Below are positions 62,778 to 64,000 of a stretch of 64,000 nt of DNA, one piece after another. The position numbers were made by a program, and so were the translations under genes. How positions within the stretch are numbered: position 1 is the stretch's first letter; each line of letters opens with the position of its first letter. The notes beneath the pieces are model-generated. The model worked only from the letters and a program-made list of their open reading frames with translations, had not been told where the DNA came from and made no database searches. The stretch comes from Jejuia pallidilutea. Its GTDB lineage: Bacteria > Bacteroidota > Bacteroidia > Flavobacteriales > Flavobacteriaceae. The stretch spans positions 186,001-250,000 of the forward strand of contig NZ_PVEO01000007.1 of the NCBI RefSeq assembly GCF_002973595.1. The letters run 5' to 3'.

Positions 62778-62848
62778 CGGGATGTGGCGCAGTCCGATTA
62801 GCGTATTACGCCAAGGCGTAATGGTCGCTAGTAAAAGACAGGATTTAA
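62778..62848 (+). pseudogene. Decayed tRNA-Pro-like gene
   Basis: The first 55 bases follow the tRNA-Pro(GGG) gene at 63088: CGGGATGTGGCGCAGTCCG then a D-arm and an anticodon stem ATTACG/CGTAAT. The anticodon loop has only 6 bases (CCAAGG), the T-stem is displaced by inserted bases and no 3' acceptor strand exists. The T-arm-like CAGGATTTAAAT runs straight into the start codon of the GIY-YIG gene. The anticodon stem is perfectly paired but different from the intact gene, so it is not a simple recent copy. Confidence 0.7.
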
Positions 62849-63085
62849 ATGGAATATAAAGTTTATATCCTTTACAGTAAAAAGTTAAACCGTTATTATG
62901 TTGGACAGACCAACAATATAGAAAAACGCCTAAAGACCCACAACAGTGGAGGCAAAAAATATACAACCAAGGGGATTCCTTGGGTTTTGGTAAGAATATA
63001 CAATTGTAAATCACGTTCAATGGCAATGCAATTGGAAAGAAAAATAAAGAAGAGAGGTATCGAAAGGTTCATAGAAGAAAATTAA
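62849..63085 (+). CDS. GIY-YIG endonuclease
   Basis: 78 residues of the URI/GIY-YIG fold: YKVYILYSKKLNRYYVGQTN gives the YIL...YVG core, followed by the Arg of NNIEKRLKTH and the Glu of QLERKIKKR. No accessory domain is present, so it is a stand-alone nuclease. The start codon lies in the degenerate T-arm of the decayed tRNA and the stop is 2 bp before the intact tRNA-Pro(GGG). Confidence 0.88.
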   Translation: MEYKVYILYSKKLNRYYVGQTNNIEKRLKTHNSGGKKYTTKGIPWVLVRIYNCKSRSMAMQLERKIKKRGIERFIEEN

Positions 63086-63087
63086 TT

Positions 63088-63162
63088 CGGGATGTGGCGC
63101 AGTCCGGTTAGCGTACACGGCTGGGGGCCGTGTGGTCGCAGGTTCAAATCCTGTCATCCCGA
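63088..63162 (+). tRNA. tRNA-Pro(GGG), probable attachment site
   Basis: Acceptor CGGGATG pairs with CATCCCG (63155-63161), A is the discriminator base. The anticodon stem CACGG/CCGTG encloses loop CTGGGGG, giving anticodon GGG. The T-arm GCAGGTTCAAATCCTGT is intact and CCA is not encoded. An integrase gene begins 228 bp downstream, so the 3' half of this tRNA is the likely integration site. Confidence 0.95.
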
Positions 63163-63261
63163 CAAGTTTAGTGTCAATTGGCACTATAAAAAAGCTAATT
63201 ATATGATTATCAATGATTTTAATTTTTATTGAATTCATTTAGTTAGCTTTAAAACCAAAAC

Positions 63262-63285
63262 AAAAGTTACCTATTCGGTTACCTA
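63262..63285 (+). repeat. GTTACCTA direct repeats upstream of the integrase
   Basis: GTTACCTA occurs at 63266-63273 and 63278-63285. The longer AAAAGTTACCTATT (63262-63275) recurs at 63522-63535 within the integrase gene, the match extending to 20 of 22 bases. They may be arm-type integrase sites. Confidence 0.5.
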
Positions 63286-63327
63286 ATTTAAACCGAAATT
63301 TTTCACTACATTGGTAATTCATTAGCG

Positions 63328-63355
63328 TTTGACTTTCGCTTCGATTTGACTTTCG
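63328..63355 (+). repeat. TTTGACTTTCG direct repeats
   Basis: TTTGACTTTCG at 63328-63338 and 63345-63355, 17 bp apart, between tRNA-Pro(GGG) and the integrase start. Possible binding sites for the integrase or an excision factor. Confidence 0.45.
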
Positions 63356-63390
63356 TAAACAAATCGAGTATTCACTTAAAGCGAGAGTAT

Positions 63391-64000
63391 ATGGAAGTTT
63401 CGAGGACTTTTAGTATTCATTTTTGGTTAAATATGGCAAAAATGAAAGGAGATTCAGTACCAATTTATGCACGAATAACCGTTGACGGAAAGCGCGCAGA
63501 AATCAGTCTAAAAAGGCAAATAAAAGTTACCTATTGGGATACCAAATCCAAAAGGACCAGTTCAAGGCTACCTGAGGGTAAAGCCCTGAATCAGTATCTA
63601 GATCAAGTTTACGCAAAACTACTAGAGTGTCACAAGCAATTATCTTCAGGTTTCGATCATGTTAGCGCAAAAGGTATCAAAGCTAGGTTTCTCGGGCAGG
63701 ACGAAAGACATAAATCCTTACTTGAATTGATAACGTACCATAACAAAAACATGACAGGTACGCTAAAACCAGGTACCCTAAAAAATTATTTTACTACAGA
63801 AAATTACATCAAACGGTTTCTTATTAAAAAGAAAAAGGTAAATGATATTTACCTCAAGCAATTGTCCTACAGTTTTATAATTGAGTTTGAACAGTTCCTT
63901 AGAAAGGGGCAATCCATTAATAAGTCTCAGCCACTTAAAAATAATGGTATTATGAAACATTTAGAACGCCTCAAAAAACTTATGAACTTGGCGACTGAAC
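63391..64000 (+). CDS. Tyrosine integrase (Bacteroidota phage-integrase family), 5' part
   Basis: The frame is open from ATG 63391 to the window edge, 203 residues. The N-terminal arm-binding domain (VSRTFSIHFWLNMAKMKGDS, PIYARITVDGKRAEISLKRQ and a conserved YWDTKS) and the SAM-like core-binding helices (LLELITYHNKNMTGTLKPGT) are those of Bacteroidota integrases. The catalytic R-H-R-Y domain lies beyond the window. Its position just after tRNA-Pro(GGG) marks the left end of an integrated element. Confidence 0.9.
   Translation, partial: MEVSRTFSIHFWLNMAKMKGDSVPIYARITVDGKRAEISLKRQIKVTYWDTKSKRTSSRLPEGKALNQYLDQVYAKLLECHKQLSSGFDHVSAKGIKARFLGQDERHKSLLELITYHNKNMTGTLKPGTLKNYFTTENYIKRFLIKKKKVNDIYLKQLSYSFIIEFEQFLRKGQSINKSQPLKNNGIMKHLERLKKLMNLATE

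Noticed and set aside
63169-63186. TAGTGTC/GGCACTA hairpin after tRNA-Pro(GGG) as a terminator
   Set aside because: It is followed by an A-rich and not a T-rich stretch on the tRNA strand.
1-64000. CRISPR arrays, rRNA genes and complete insertion sequences
   Set aside because: No regularly spaced repeats, no rRNA sequence and no transposase gene were seen; only the integrase and repeat remnants are mobile features.

Overview
The window is low-GC bacterial DNA from a member of the Bacteroidota, most likely a marine Flavobacteriaceae; the genus cannot be fixed from this sequence. The evidence is the -7 promoter boxes of the form TAnnTTTG, the TonB/CarboxypepD_reg receptor, the many flavobacterial families (DUF2911, DUF4202, PA2169, GH3, TIGR03915/03916), the absence of strong Shine-Dalgarno sequences, and a Bacteroidota-type integrase at the right edge.

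Layout. 2-9748: a truncated FabK/nitronate monooxygenase-like gene, a PD40 beta-propeller protein, a MATE exporter, a PAP2 phosphatase, MeaB, a DUF2911 protein, an ECF sigma / putative anti-sigma / DUF4097-like adhesin operon, and an M23 peptidase. 9863-15036: a leftward operon of uridine kinase, a DivIC/FtsB-like protein, both methylmalonyl-CoA mutase subunits and a lipoprotein placed between the subunits. 15103-18968: cytochrome c, PQQ sugar dehydrogenase and a TonB-dependent receptor, all leftward. tRNA-Pro(UGG) follows.

19446-42575 is a complete nitrate assimilation island: nirB, nirD, DUF4202, a NarX-like kinase, a NarL-like regulator, a nitrate reductase fused to its own NADH-type flavoprotein, a siroheme-less NirA-like protein with a rubredoxin tail, an FNR-type regulator with iron-sulfur cysteines, the nrtABCD transporter and an outer-membrane porin. 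Five promoters of this island carry the same 16-bp palindrome TAAGTA-N4-TACTTA, including the promoter of the FNR-type gene itself. That predicts a single autoregulated regulon. Its half-site spacing matches FNR, and its altered half-site matches an altered recognition helix. The island is interrupted by an Mrr-nuclease/STAND-type NTPase gene (putative phage defence) with a tract of several dispersed repeat families just upstream. A decayed GIY-YIG endonuclease gene lies between the kinase and the regulator.

42816-48802 is a stress/detoxification group: PPOX-fold protein, Cys-rich copper-binding protein, PfpI, peroxiredoxin-like, ArsC-like, F420-type reductase-like, nitroreductase, AI-2E exporter family and a Rho_N-like protein. 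49069-56498 holds a hydroxyacid dehydrogenase, a lipoprotein, the TIGR03915/TIGR03916 DNA-repair pair, an orphan HExxH metallopeptidase, a GH3 enzyme and an aldehyde dehydrogenase. 56685-62678 holds small envelope-stress proteins, an AraC regulator, hemerythrin, PA2169, DUF1328 and trxB. The right end has a decayed tRNA-Pro-like sequence, a GIY-YIG endonuclease gene, tRNA-Pro(GGG) and a tyrosine integrase. This looks like the left boundary of an integrated element that continues beyond the window.
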